Part shown: in pieces, positions 1 through 9,332 of the stretch | Numbering within the stretch: position 1 is the first letter of the stretch | Layout: every line of letters begins with the position of its first letter | Assembly: GCA_000024525.1 (NCBI GenBank) | Contig: CP001769.1 | Coordinates: 4,311,001-4,375,000, forward strand | Reading direction: 5' to 3' | DNA: 64,000 nucleotides | Source of the DNA: Spirosoma linguale DSM 74 | GTDB taxonomy: Bacteria; Bacteroidota; Bacteroidia; Cytophagales; Spirosomataceae | Notes under the pieces: generated by a model | Database searches by the model: none | The model's input: the letters and a program-made list of their open reading frames with translations, nothing else | What the model was told of the DNA's origin: nothing | Made by a program: the position numbers and the translations under genes

Positions 1-550
1 GCCAGTGCCAGATGGCCCACAGTGGCACCATTAATAGGGTAGCCGTCAGGGCCGAAAAACGGGTCTGTAATCGCGGAAGCACATACCCCCGCCAGCCTAT
101 CTCTTCCCCAAACCCGTAAAACAACAGATTGATCAGGATATAAGCCACCGGTGTCAATTCCGAAAACTCTTTCGACGTGCTCACCTCTTTCCAGCTTATC
201 GACTGGTTGCCCGACAGGTAAATGCCGAGTGCAATACCTGCCAGCAGTAATACGGGGGCCAGCAAACCCAAAGCCGCCCAGCCGACTGGTGTCCCGGCAA
301 GCCTTGTCCAGCCTCGGCCAAGCATGTGGCGGATACCCGCCCCACCCTGCTCATAATACGTCAGCCCAAATGCAGCCAGCAAAGGGCCAAGGCAGCCCAG
401 AACGTGAACATAAGGTAGTTGGCTAACGGGTAGGCCAAGCGGCAGGTAATAGGGCGACCAGAACAGCCAGGACAGCAGATATGTGAGCCCATAAAACCGA
501 ACCACACGCCCTCGGGTTGAAGGCGTGCGGGAAGTATATAAATTATCCAT
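1..550 (-). CDS. CPBP-family intramembrane protease (C-terminus cut by window edge)
   Basis: The reading frame starts at the ATG ending at 550 and runs off the left edge of the window; 183 residues are visible. It is strongly hydrophobic, with membrane segments near residues 18-35, 45-60 and 85-105. Near the end lies the motif EEIGWRGYVLPRLQ, followed about 25 residues later by a segment containing WAIWHW. EExxxR and a downstream membrane-embedded His are the metal-binding signatures of the CPBP (CAAX protease/bacteriocin-processing, Abi) family. The substrate cannot be inferred. Only 6 bp separate it from the upstream universal stress gene on the same strand, so the two are probably co-transcribed. 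Confidence 0.8.
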   Translation of the reverse strand, partial: MDNLYTSRTPSTRGRVVRFYGLTYLLSWLFWSPYYLPLGLPVSQLPYVHVLGCLGPLLAAFGLTYYEQGGAGIRHMLGRGWTRLAGTPVGWAALGLLAPVLLLAGIALGIYLSGNQSISWKEVSTSKEFSELTPVAYILINLLFYGFGEEIGWRGYVLPRLQTRFSALTATLLMVPLWAIWHW

Positions 551-556
551 AGGTCA

Positions 557-1378
557 TTATACGATAGCCAGCAGCGGAATATCAGTCAGTCGGGCAAACC
601 GCTCAGTTTCGCCCTCCACAAATAGCCGTCTGAACCAACTGTGTGCCTGAGGCAGCATCATAATCAGGTCGGCTTTGTTCTCGTGCGCAAAGGTGAGCAG
701 CGTATCATAAATCTCTTCGCCGGACAGAATCGTCATCGTATGCGGAACAGACACCATCAGCTCCCGAATGTGTTCGGCCTTCGTGCGGATATGGGCCTCG
801 GCCGGATGCGGGTGAATGCACAGCAGGTTGACCACGCAGCCAAACTGTCGGGCAAACCGAAGCGCCGTATCCAGAGCAACAGCATTAGGGGGTGTATCGA
901 GGTCTACGCCCAGCACTACATTTTTAACGTCGGTATACCTAACGGAAGGCGGAACAAGCAGCAGGGGAACATTGGTTTCGGCCACCATACTCGTTGCCAC
1001 ACTGCCCATTAGCTGAGCACTCTGGGGAGCGGTACCCGTTGTGGACATGATAACCAAATCGGCCTTTTCCTCTTCAGCAACCTCCCGAATGGCCGGTATG
1101 GGGTAACCTTCTTTGGTGATACAGCGAATGTTCACCTCAGTTCCATATTGTTCATTTAAGGTGTGAGCCAGGTGGTTGAGCGTTTTCTGGCTATCGTTGT
1201 GCATGGCTTTGGCACTGAGCGGGAAGTCTGCTCCCGTTTCAGCCGGATTGGTGGGCCAGAAATGAAACGCATGCATCAAAATTAAGGTCGCCTGTTGGGT
1301 AAGAGCCAGTTGCATGGCAAAATGAGCGACTTTATTCGCATTCGGCGAGAAATCGGTAGCTAAAACGATGGTTTTCAT
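557..1378 (-). CDS. Universal stress protein, tandem UspA domains
   Basis: The product is a 273-residue cytoplasmic protein with two UspA-like domains, about residues 1-140 and 145-273. The first domain has the typical opening KTIVLATDFS and a nucleotide-loop-like segment MGSVATSMVAETNVPLLLVP. The second keeps the fold pattern but its loop (RRLFVEGETERFA) lacks the glycine-rich ATP signature, so only one half probably binds nucleotide. I chose the ATG at 1378 rather than the upstream start at 1414 because the family begins with M-K-x-I. USP proteins accumulate under stress and starvation; nothing here shows a specific trigger. The CPBP membrane protease follows after 6 bp. Confidence 0.9.
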   Translation of the reverse strand: MKTIVLATDFSPNANKVAHFAMQLALTQQATLILMHAFHFWPTNPAETGADFPLSAKAMHNDSQKTLNHLAHTLNEQYGTEVNIRCITKEGYPIPAIREVAEEEKADLVIMSTTGTAPQSAQLMGSVATSMVAETNVPLLLVPPSVRYTDVKNVVLGVDLDTPPNAVALDTALRFARQFGCVVNLLCIHPHPAEAHIRTKAEHIRELMVSVPHTMTILSGEEIYDTLLTFAHENKADLIMMLPQAHSWFRRLFVEGETERFARLTDIPLLAIV

Positions 1379-1661
1379 ACGAAGGAGTTTTACCTGAGTT
1401 AAGGATAAGTACATCCGGTTATTGCCGTCTGTTTACCACACAAAACAAGCATACTTACTTCGCTGTCAGCCTGATATAAATCAGGTTGTTTGTTGATTTT
1501 AGCAAGCACAACCATCCATCTGTTCGACGGCATTCCCAGCGGTTCAGCGAGCACATAAACACCTACGTTTCAGGCAGTATTGTGATATCCGCTGATACAT
1601 AAAGCATGATGAGTAAGGTATTTATCGACTAGTCTTATAGAAATACTAACCATCACCCTGT

Positions 1662-3344
1662 ATGACTTCTCGCAAACTTCTCCTGGTAGCCCTACTGTTG
1701 ACTGGTCTCTCAGCGTATGCCCAGACTCCGCACATCACCGGCGACGTGTACATATCCATCAAAAATGGCACGTTTAAAGCCGATCTTGACGTGTCGCGGC
1801 TCCCTAAAACGACAAATTATGCTATTCGGCTAAACACGGGCCTGAACATCCAGTTTTTCAGAGATAGTGCCGACTCATTTTCGTACACTTCGGCGCGGGA
1901 GTACAAACCGGAAAAGTCCGATGAGAGTTTTCAGTACTGGTTTCCCGACAAAGACCAGAAAGGCCGGTATCTGCCCGGTCGATTCAAGGTTAGCTATGTA
2001 GGAGCCTTTCCTGTATCGGGTGACTCCGCGAAACGCAGCGAATGGGGCGACTGGAAAGGGAACATCGCCTTTAACGGAAAAACACTGCGAGCCTCAGAGC
2101 AGACGGCCTGGTACCCGATCCTGTACGACATCGCCGAAGACAAGGACTATCAGAATGTAACGTTCGACATTACCATTCATGCGCCCGACGCAAAAGCCAT
2201 TTACCTGAATGGCTGTCCGCCCCAGTACGGCCAGCAGGCCCGATTCCGGTCTGACCGCCCCTTTCCGCTGCTCCTGTTTGTGGGCGATTTCGACTTCCGC
2301 AAGGAGAAAAACACCTACCTGCTCAATACGACTCTCACCGCACCACAGGCCAATGTACTCGATGGCTGGTTCTCCCGGATTAAAGGGTATTACGCCCAGA
2401 AACTACAGATTCCGTACGGAGCAGATGTTACCCTGCTGGCCAGCACACCCGTTTCCAAACGGAATGACTGGCTGTTCGTCACCTATCCAACCATTGCCAG
2501 CGTTAGCCCAAAAGGCTGGCTGAACACGCTGGTCGATCCGAAAAAACTAGTGCTTGCCGACTCGTCCCTCCTATCATTCATAGCGCACGAACTAGGGCAT
2601 TATTATTTTGGGTCGGTCGTAACACCCAACTCGACTCTGCGCTGGGCATTTCTGGAAGGTATGACCGAATATATCTCCCTGCAAGCCACCCGCGACCTGA
2701 TTGGACAGGGGTTTTATGACCGTCAGCTTAAACGTTATGTTGGTGCCACAAAAAGCATGACCAACTTCACGCCTTTACGGAAGATCAACGCAACCGGCGA
2801 CATTGACGAGGTCTACCGTTACCAGTACATTCCTTTGCTGCTAACCGCCCTGGAGCAACAGATTGGCCAACAACAGATGTGGAAATGGCTTCAGACCATC
2901 CTTAACACCTCAAACGCAGCAACGGACTACAGCCTGTTTAAAAGTAGTTTGCTGAAAAGCGGGGTCAGTGAGAAGGTAGTCAGCGACTTTGAAGAAACCT
3001 ATTTAAGCACCGACAATAGCCGGGCTGCACTGCTGGCTCTTTTCAAACCAACCAGCACCACCTACTATTATTGGGGGCTCTCCAAAGAAGTGCTGAAAGC
3101 GGGAAACAGCCGGAAGCCACAAGCTTTCTATACCGCTATCAAGCAGATGAAACTGGATGATGAGGAGATCAAAAAGGCTAGCCAACAGTACTATGCCTAC
3201 GTGAAGAGCCATTGCGACCCAGCGAATGAAATGTGTACCAGCGATTTCAATTATTACGAAAGTATGGAGGATGCCCAGCGTGCACAGACAAGGTGGCTCA
3301 ATAACCTGGGCGATAAATACACGGTAAAAAAGGCTGACTTTTAA
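1662..3344 (+). CDS. Secreted M1-like (gluzincin) metallopeptidase
   Basis: The 560-residue protein begins with a clear signal peptide that ends in SAYAQ near residue 21. The zinc site is visible as HELGH at residues 309-313. The third ligand is probably Glu332 in FLEGMTEY; 18 residues lie between the HExxH and this Glu, as in M1-clan gluzincins. The N-terminal 300 residues are beta-rich, as in M1 proteins, and the C-terminal part is helical. It should act in the periplasm or outside the cell as an aminopeptidase-like enzyme, but the substrate is unknown. It is monocistronic and convergent with the outer-membrane protein gene that ends 10 bp away. Confidence 0.8.
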   Translation: MTSRKLLLVALLLTGLSAYAQTPHITGDVYISIKNGTFKADLDVSRLPKTTNYAIRLNTGLNIQFFRDSADSFSYTSAREYKPEKSDESFQYWFPDKDQKGRYLPGRFKVSYVGAFPVSGDSAKRSEWGDWKGNIAFNGKTLRASEQTAWYPILYDIAEDKDYQNVTFDITIHAPDAKAIYLNGCPPQYGQQARFRSDRPFPLLLFVGDFDFRKEKNTYLLNTTLTAPQANVLDGWFSRIKGYYAQKLQIPYGADVTLLASTPVSKRNDWLFVTYPTIASVSPKGWLNTLVDPKKLVLADSSLLSFIAHELGHYYFGSVVTPNSTLRWAFLEGMTEYISLQATRDLIGQGFYDRQLKRYVGATKSMTNFTPLRKINATGDIDEVYRYQYIPLLLTALEQQIGQQQMWKWLQTILNTSNAATDYSLFKSSLLKSGVSEKVVSDFEETYLSTDNSRAALLALFKPTSTTYYYWGLSKEVLKAGNSRKPQAFYTAIKQMKLDDEEIKKASQQYYAYVKSHCDPANEMCTSDFNYYESMEDAQRAQTRWLNNLGDKYTVKKADF

Positions 3345-3354
3345 CCTCTCCACA

Positions 3355-3945
3355 TCAAAACCGGTAAGCTCCCGTTATGCCCGCACTGTTGGAATTAAAT
3401 CCAGCCTGGATACTGTACAAAGAGCTACCATTTCCGAATGTGCCGCTCGCCGTTACCGATGGAATCAGCTCCGCACTGATATACCACCTCGGATTAAAAT
3501 TATACTGGGCTCCCAGGACAAAGCCGATACCTACCGAGGGGGTTACCAACAATAAGCTGGAACCCGTGTAAGTCGCAACGCCCCCATTGCCGTTGTCAAC
3601 CGTCACAGACCCGCTTGTCGACGAATTCAGACCGACACTGGCAATTAATTCGGTTCCGTAAATGAACTGAAGCTTGTCGGTAAGGTTCCGGCGCTTTTCT
3701 TTACCCATAGCGCCCCCGGCCGAAAAAGCAACCATTGTATTGCTCCGAATAAAATTGGCACCGATATTACCAAAGGCCAGTCGGTAACGTCGATAGGTAT
3801 TTTCGTCAAGCTTCTTTTTGTAGACCATACCGAAGCTATCGAAACTAGTGAGCCGTACACCCACTTCCCGAGTCGGAGACTCTTGTGCATAGAGTACTGA
3901 CGAAATCAGAAGGCCGGTTGCCAAGACAATAGAGAAAAGTTTCAT
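3355..3945 (-). CDS. Small outer-membrane beta-barrel-like protein
   Basis: A 196-residue secreted protein. The signal peptide ends at SVLYAQ (about residue 20). The remainder alternates polar and hydrophobic residues, with Gly/Ser/Thr-rich turns, and ends in an aromatic residue (GITGAYRF), as small outer-membrane barrels do. I recognise no specific family. A TAnnTTTG promoter element lies 29 bp upstream of the start. Confidence 0.6.
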   Translation of the reverse strand: MKLFSIVLATGLLISSVLYAQESPTREVGVRLTSFDSFGMVYKKKLDENTYRRYRLAFGNIGANFIRSNTMVAFSAGGAMGKEKRRNLTDKLQFIYGTELIASVGLNSSTSGSVTVDNGNGGVATYTGSSLLLVTPSVGIGFVLGAQYNFNPRWYISAELIPSVTASGTFGNGSSLYSIQAGFNSNSAGITGAYRF

Positions 3946-3973
3946 AAACGTTTGACTGAGATTGTTTGAGCGC

Positions 3974-3981
3974 CAAACTTA
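3974..3981 (-). promoter_or_regulatory. Putative Bacteroidota -7 promoter element
   Basis: On the minus strand this reads TAAGTTTG, which matches the Bacteroidota -7 consensus TAnnTTTG. It would start transcription about 20-25 nt before the ATG at 3945. No clear -33 TTG is seen at the usual spacing. Confidence 0.45.
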
Positions 3982-4323
3982 GTCAAAACAGGATTAAATC
4001 ATCATCTATTTGCAGGGGTTTTGTATAAAGTAGTTTCATGAATAACGTGAATTCAGGATTAGCAATAGCTCATAGGGTCCTTACAGCGCAGCGTGGCCAA
4101 GCCGCCCTTTAGGTTTGTGGGCTGGTAAAATTCCAGGGTTTGGCAGCTTGCCAATAGTCAATTAGAGTGGCGTAATTTAACAGTCCGCTGTCGCGGCTAG
4201 AACCCCACTCTAATAGACTTGCAATGGCACGGGCAGAAAGACGACAGGGGTGACTGTGCGATTCTCGGCCCATCACAAGGTTTGAGCAATGGCAAGTCGG
4301 TTGACTGATAACCAAAACCACTC

Positions 4324-4500
4324 TTGTTCATAGATCTTTACCACTTTACTGGCATCGACATTAGCAGGGCTACACTTGACTGGGCAGTCTTCGGGGGTAA
4401 GACAATAGTCTTACAAACCACCACGTCTACTACAATTGAGGGCATTAAAACCGGACTTCGGCAGCTAAAAACATTACCGGCCGCTTGCCATTTTCAATAG
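4324..4500 (+). pseudogene. Remnant of an IS110-family transposase N-terminus
   Basis: Read from 4324, the frame gives an N-terminal DEDD transposase signature: a segment with TGIDISRATLDWAVF, then TIEGIKTGLRQLKTLP, then a stop at 4498-4500 after only 58 codons. The Asp of GIDIS is the first catalytic acid of the IS110/IS1111 family. A normal transposase has over 300 residues, so this is a fragment. Sequence after the stop (4500-4680) has a possible further decayed continuation in other frames, but I cannot place it. It marks one edge of the 4-9.5 kb island. Confidence 0.65.
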
Positions 4501-4699
4501 TTATAGTACTCCTGTCGACTAAAACCAATCAGACCGCCGAAGCGGTTGGCCGTCTCCAGTTCTTTTCCCATCGACGGCAGCTTAGCCCGCAGTTGCTTAA
4601 CCTCCTCCTGTTATATGATATTGCCGCCGTGAATTAATAGTTTATCATCAAGCTGTTTCTAATCACAAAAACTTAATGAGAATTTGTAACTTACTGTAA

Positions 4700-6361
4700 T
4701 TATATATCCATGTCATAACTGATTGGCCCGGTCTGATAGTTTGTAAGTTTTAGCCAATCTGAAGAGTATCCGATGCTAACTGCTCCCTCATTTTGCGGGC
4801 GGCTCGGTTTCTGATTGATGTAGCCATCCGAGTATTTTGCTACTAGCATGTCAGCAAGCTCCCACCAAGCATTAATCACTTCGCTAGCGTTAGCTTCACA
4901 TAATGCTGTCAATTCATGCCGTGAGCAGCCGTCATGCGCTTTGCGTTCCCACTCATCAAGGATGTTGGCTTGTGATACTTCCAGGCTCATTTGCAGAGGT
5001 TGAATGTCAACCCTATAGATTCGTTGAAAATTAAGCCGAGCCCAATTCGCAACGAAATCAAAGCTCCACCAGGCGGCAGCGCGACTAAATTTCTGTGGAT
5101 CACCAATCTGGTACGATAAAGGCAGCCGTTCGACTTTGGCAGGGAACGGAACGAAACAAGTGGTATAGGATATGTCGGGCCCAAACCAGCATACACCTTT
5201 CGTAAGATCATGTGCGTTTGGCTGGGTCTGCAATACGTAGGTATACCCTTGGTAATAGACTGATATGGGGCGTTCCCATGCGCCATAGAGCTTATGGTTC
5301 GAGATATCATAGCTACTGCCATCATAGTTTCCGTAAATCCTAGTCGGGTCACCGTATGGCCCAGCCGCTATCCCCTTAGTCATATCGAACTGGGTACCTT
5401 CATAATGATCACGATAGAGAGAAAAAACATCCTTGGTTTGCAACTTATTCTTTGGTTTAATCGAAAATGGATACTCCATGGTGTATCCATTTTCAACCCA
5501 TGGGCTTAGTCCAAGGTCAGGATTAACTCGGTCGAAAACACGCCAAACACGCCGTAATGAATAATAAGGATGATTGTACTCTCCCTGACTGATTGCAACT
5601 AGCCAATCTATGGGACCCTCTTTGGGAGTCCAGCCAAGTTTTGTAAGACCAGGTATCAATCGACTCGAAAAAATTTGGTCGTCGGAGCCTGGTTTAATTT
5701 CGCGAATACGAAACTCATTTGCTGCCACGAACACCGTACCGTCGGGCACACGCTGGGCAATCCAAGCGGAGTGGTACTCCTCATCAGGTAAAGCGCACAT
5801 CTCAAATACCCAAGCCTCTTTCTCATCCGCTACAAGCAAGGTTTCACCAGTAGAAAAATACCCGTATTCATCTATTAATAAGCCCATCAGGTTCACGGCT
5901 TCGCGCGCTAGCCGACACCGCTCAAGTGCCACACGCGACAGTTCCGCACTGTAGAACAAACGAGAGTGCTTACCTGTCTTTTCAGCTTCCTCTTTAGTTA
6001 CGGGATTCGGTGGCATGTACTTAGCACCATTTGTACACTCTCCGAACATTAGATTGTGTTCGTTCATGATGCCGTAACTTCCATCAAAGTAGGCATAGGT
6101 ATGGTCAACCTGAGGTATCAGACCGATGATTGGCGTTACCGGCCAGCCCTGCGTGTCATAGCCCGGCCCGCGGTCCTTGCTAACAAGACGTGGGTAGCCG
6201 TCATTAATTCCAGCAACAATCCCACGCATGCTACCGGGTGTGTGATCCTGCGCTGGGACGAAGATAAAACGCTGGTCTGACAATTCGTTATCATCCGAAT
6301 GAGTAACTAACATGGAACCGTCTTGGGTAGCTCCACAAGTAATGATCATCGTTGTACACAT
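4700..6361 (-). CDS. Peptidase family C69 (dipeptidase A / secernin-like)
   Basis: A 553-residue protein that opens Met-Cys-Thr-Thr, followed by MIITCGATQDGSMLVTHSDD. This is the N-terminal nucleophile signature of peptidase family C69: removal of Met exposes Cys2 as the catalytic residue. Later family motifs include DRGPGYDTQGWPVTPIIG and a run around YFSTGETLLVADEKEAWVFE. There is no signal peptide, so it is cytoplasmic or autoprocessed in place. Family members hydrolyse dipeptides or related amides; the substrate here is unknown. It lies 112 bp downstream of a PsiD-like decarboxylase on the same strand and is probably co-transcribed with it. Both sit in an island flanked by IS remnants. 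Confidence 0.88.
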   Translation of the reverse strand: MCTTMIITCGATQDGSMLVTHSDDNELSDQRFIFVPAQDHTPGSMRGIVAGINDGYPRLVSKDRGPGYDTQGWPVTPIIGLIPQVDHTYAYFDGSYGIMNEHNLMFGECTNGAKYMPPNPVTKEEAEKTGKHSRLFYSAELSRVALERCRLAREAVNLMGLLIDEYGYFSTGETLLVADEKEAWVFEMCALPDEEYHSAWIAQRVPDGTVFVAANEFRIREIKPGSDDQIFSSRLIPGLTKLGWTPKEGPIDWLVAISQGEYNHPYYSLRRVWRVFDRVNPDLGLSPWVENGYTMEYPFSIKPKNKLQTKDVFSLYRDHYEGTQFDMTKGIAAGPYGDPTRIYGNYDGSSYDISNHKLYGAWERPISVYYQGYTYVLQTQPNAHDLTKGVCWFGPDISYTTCFVPFPAKVERLPLSYQIGDPQKFSRAAAWWSFDFVANWARLNFQRIYRVDIQPLQMSLEVSQANILDEWERKAHDGCSRHELTALCEANASEVINAWWELADMLVAKYSDGYINQKPSRPQNEGAVSIGYSSDWLKLTNYQTGPISYDMDI

Positions 6362-6473
6362 AGTCGTTTTTCAGTGGTTTGTAATGATTGAAAACAAAAG
6401 ACTGTATCCCCAGGTGTTCCTGCATTTAGTTCTCGTAACTAGCTGCATATAACCTGAGGACATTCTAGTATTA

Positions 6474-7892
6474 CTATTCACATTTGGAATACCACTGTCC
6501 AATTTGAGAACCGATATTGGTGTTATAGTTACTAGCACCTGCACTGCTACCTGGAGGGGGTGGCTGTTGAGGGTAGTAGTTGCCATCACCATCCATAAAT
6601 ATCAACTGTTTATCAGGTAAATTCTGGTAAATAACCACAAATGAAGATCCTCCGTAGTGAAACATGCCCATTTCGTCGCCCTTATTCACCTTAGCCCCCT
6701 GTTTGATGCCTTCGTCAAACTGGACAGTTGAAACCTCACTCATGCCCAGAGGAATGCAGCAGACATATCCATAATCCTCGGTTTTGAAGACGACCAGGCC
6801 ACGTGCGTTCGCTTCGGCCAGATAAGGAGTAGAAGCGGTGGTTGCTCCTCCATAATCAGGAAGTACTACCTTACTGAAAAAGCAACCTGGAATTACTATC
6901 GGGTCAAACAGCACCTCACCGTTTACGGGCACCCACCAGCGGTGGAAATTGTATGGATTTAGATAGGTCTGAAATACGTACCCACCTTCAAACATTTCAG
7001 CTAGCTTATACTGCTTGATTGTCGCATCCTCCTCAGGGACGGAGGAGCTGAAAATATCCTCCAACGAGTAAGGCATATCTTTAAGCCAAAATACATCCTT
7101 GCGTTTAACCTGAGGCTGCCAACAGAACAGTGAGCCATCATTAGGACAAATCACAACTTGGTTAGTTTCTGGGCTAGCAATCGGCCGAGATTTCGCCGAA
7201 TCAAGAAATTTGCGTGTAAAAAAAGAATCCCAAGACCTCCAATAAGGTAAGGTCGGAGAGTCTTTTTCCCACAAATCAAACTCATACTGATGCTTAGCTG
7301 TTGGGGAGAGCCACTGCTTACCGTCTATAGTGAAGCCGGAAGCGGACGATGGGGTGTCGAGGAATATAGCCCATTCGTTTAGAATAGCCTTCATTTTCTC
7401 GTTAAACATTGGCAGCCGAAACAGCGTACTGCCGCCAAGCGTGGCATCAATGCCAACAACTAGAGCAGAAAAGGGCAAGCCAACTAAATCATCATTAATA
7501 TATTGTGGGGCCATGCTAAGGATGGTATTGAAGGCATGGAGAAGAGTTTCTAAATCCGGAATTCTTGGAATTGGTACGTCCTTAGTCGCTTGGTGTGCCT
7601 CAATAATGTTTCCATTTTGCTGGAAGGCATTGTTGGCCAAAAAAGTAAGTACAGTATCGCCTTCGATAAGTTCTTTAAGGGCTTGGATGCTGGGCGAAAG
7701 TGCTTGGGGCTTTGCCTTGAGGACCATTTCAAAAAACAGTCTAAAAGATTCCCTGTTTGGGTTTGGCACCCAACTGCTTTGCACGCTAAATGGGACTAGT
7801 TGGTGGTGTAACATTGTTATGTTCTTAAGGGTTTTTCCTACTCGTTTGGCTTTTCGGCTTCGCCCCGTTTTAAGGTGGTTGCTGGTCTCCAC
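6474..7892 (-). CDS. PsiD/phosphatidylserine decarboxylase-like enzyme
   Basis: The 472-residue product has two parts. Residues about 30-200 match the N-terminal domain found on PsiD-type (L-tryptophan/PSD-like) decarboxylases, with features such as DDLVGLPFSALVVGIDATLG and a conserved WLSPTA segment. Residues about 215-450 match the PSD catalytic domain: SFFTRKF, NPYNFHRWWVPVNG with the conserved His, and GMFHYGGSSFVVIYQ. GGSS replaces the LGST motif, and its first Ser would become the pyruvoyl group after self-cleavage. The second His of the usual HRxHxP motif is Trp. It could decarboxylate an amino acid or a phospholipid head group; the domain order favours a free amino acid (inference). 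The start is GTG at 7892; an ATG at 7814 is a good alternative. Confidence 0.85.
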   Translation of the reverse strand: METSNHLKTGRSRKAKRVGKTLKNITMLHHQLVPFSVQSSWVPNPNRESFRLFFEMVLKAKPQALSPSIQALKELIEGDTVLTFLANNAFQQNGNIIEAHQATKDVPIPRIPDLETLLHAFNTILSMAPQYINDDLVGLPFSALVVGIDATLGGSTLFRLPMFNEKMKAILNEWAIFLDTPSSASGFTIDGKQWLSPTAKHQYEFDLWEKDSPTLPYWRSWDSFFTRKFLDSAKSRPIASPETNQVVICPNDGSLFCWQPQVKRKDVFWLKDMPYSLEDIFSSSVPEEDATIKQYKLAEMFEGGYVFQTYLNPYNFHRWWVPVNGEVLFDPIVIPGCFFSKVVLPDYGGATTASTPYLAEANARGLVVFKTEDYGYVCCIPLGMSEVSTVQFDEGIKQGAKVNKGDEMGMFHYGGSSFVVIYQNLPDKQLIFMDGDGNYYPQQPPPPGSSAGASNYNTNIGSQIGQWYSKCE

Positions 7893-8410
7893 TATTTTTC
7901 ATTTACGCCTGTTATGCTCTGAGGTAACCTTACTAGTCGATAATATTAGGTGAATCAAGTAGACAAACATCAATAACTCGACTGGTCTGACTGATCAGTA
8001 GGTATGTGGTCAATATAAACGCATTTAACAGTATCAGTATACTAGTTGACGAGCTCATGAAATTGAATTTATTATAATTTATTTGGTATTTAAAAAAGAA
8101 TAAGTAGCCATTTTTGTGTAACAAAAGTAGTTCCATATTAGTGGGTGCACTATCATATTTAGGACAATTTCTATCACATTTTGGACATTTAAGACTGTGT
8201 AGCGTCCTAAAATAAGTTTACATTGTTTAGATGAATATGATTGGTTCAAGCTTATAGTCTTGCTATCCGTTGACAGTATATCAATCACAAATCAGCTGGC
8301 TACTTCCAGACCTATATTCCTTTTCTTATACTGCTCCTTCCAGCGTCTTCACAAATTGCCCGTTTGCTGATTGAGCTTACTGTGGGATTACGGTGAGATG
8401 GGCTAATTAA

Positions 8411-8597
8411 AAAGCCTTAGGCATCTCACAAAATTTAATTTACCGCTGGAAGAATCAGCACAAAGGCGCAAAAAAGGCAACCGGTGAACAAAATGAGCTA
8501 GCACTGGAAATCAGCGGCTTGAGGATCGGGTACGGCAATTGGAAACTAAGCGCGAAATCACAAAAAAGCCTTAACCATTTTCAGCCGACATACCTAA
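8411..8597 (+). pseudogene. Decayed IS3-family orfA
   Basis: One frame reads ALGISQNLIYRWKNQ, the second half of the orfA helix-turn-helix. After a frame change comes EDRVRQLETKREITKK, the leucine-zipper region, and after another the usual orfA ending ALTIFSR. At least two frameshifts separate the pieces, so the gene is dead. It is not the same IS as the intact copy at 50.5-51.9 kb, whose OrfA looks different. Confidence 0.75.
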
Positions 8598-8604
8598 TGT
8601 TACA

Positions 8605-9052
8605 ATATGAACTTACGCATGCACTGGTTGATACATTTACGGTCGAAATACTCTGCTCTGTGTTAGGCCTGAGTCGGACAGCATTAGGGGCGAACACTTA
8701 TGAAACTATCTGGCTTACAGCCTATTCAGCTCAAGTCGTTTGTACCTCGAACGACCGATAGCACTTATGGAAAAGGCTACTGGTCTAACATATTATTAGA
8801 CTAGATTAGCCGTCGCCCCAAGAGCCTAATTTGATTTTGGTAAGTGATATCACGCATTTGCCTTTGCCCAATGGAGAATAGGCCCATTCAAGTGCCTGGA
8901 TAGATTTATTCTCCCGCCCAATTGCAGGGTGGCGCGTCGACGATAATAGGGAAGATAACCTGCTTATCATACTCCTGCGTAATACCTTGCAATCTCGCCA
9001 GCCTTCACCCGGCTTGATTATCCACTCGTATCGAATGAGTTGCATGAGTTGA
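8605..9052 (+). pseudogene. Decayed IS3-family orfB (rve transposase)
   Basis: Pieces of an IS3 OrfB are readable in order but in different frames: FTVEILCSVLGLSRTA (N-terminal), SFVPRTTDSTYGKGYWSN, then LVSDITHLPLPNGE with the first catalytic Asp, then AWIDLFSRPIAGWRV and PGLIIHSYR. In the last piece the second catalytic Asp of HSD has become Tyr. About 60 residues are missing between the first two pieces, and the C-terminal third with the catalytic Glu is gone. Stops interrupt the frame at several places. Confidence 0.75.
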
Positions 9053-9166
9053 GCAACGTCCTGCTATCGTCGAGACGAACGCCCGCTTTGGTGACTGGTA
9101 AATAGGTACGGTCATTGGACCGACTTATAAGGGCGTTATAATAAACTCCAGTACATACCTAAGAAA

Positions 9167-9277
9167 ATGACCTCATCTCAGATGAGCCATCAGGAGGCAA
9201 AAATTTACCATGAGCGGATGAACAATCGACCGCGCAAGAACCGGGTCGCCAGCGGTAGAAAAATCGCCCATGTGTAG
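9167..9277 (+). pseudogene. Possible transposase C-terminal remnant (IS30-like)
   Basis: A 36-codon frame contains YHERMNNRPRK, which resembles the NxRPRK motif near the C-terminus of IS30-type transposases. It is too short to be functional and the assignment is weak. Its stop codon (9275-9277) overlaps the left end of a 23-bp inverted repeat. Confidence 0.3.
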
Positions 9278-9332
9278 GAACCCTTTGCCGTTAGGTACAC
9301 AACGGTTATGTACCTAACGGCAAAGGATTCCT
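9276..9332. repeat. 23-bp inverted repeat with 11-nt loop
   Basis: Arms at 9276-9298 and 9310-9332 (core CCTTTGCCGTTAGGTAC and its complement) match at 22 of 23 positions. There is no long T-tract on either side. It lies in IS debris, away from any intact gene. Confidence 0.85.

Larger units (their letters stand above)
3946..4699. other. Intergenic stretch with IS debris
   Basis: This gap of about 750 bp has no intact gene. It holds the promoter of the outer-membrane protein gene on the left and the IS110 remnant in the middle. A 70-codon minus-strand frame at 4109-4321 shows no recognisable protein features. Confidence 0.6.

Noticed and set aside
4109..4321. 70-codon minus-strand frame as a small gene
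   Set aside because: It has no domain, no promoter and odd composition, and it sits in IS debris next to an IS110 fragment on the other strand.
4500..4640. Continuation of the IS110 transposase, or an unrelated coiled-coil frame on the minus strand
   Set aside because: Short suggestive segments occur on both strands, but each is broken by stops and neither gives a consistent family signature.
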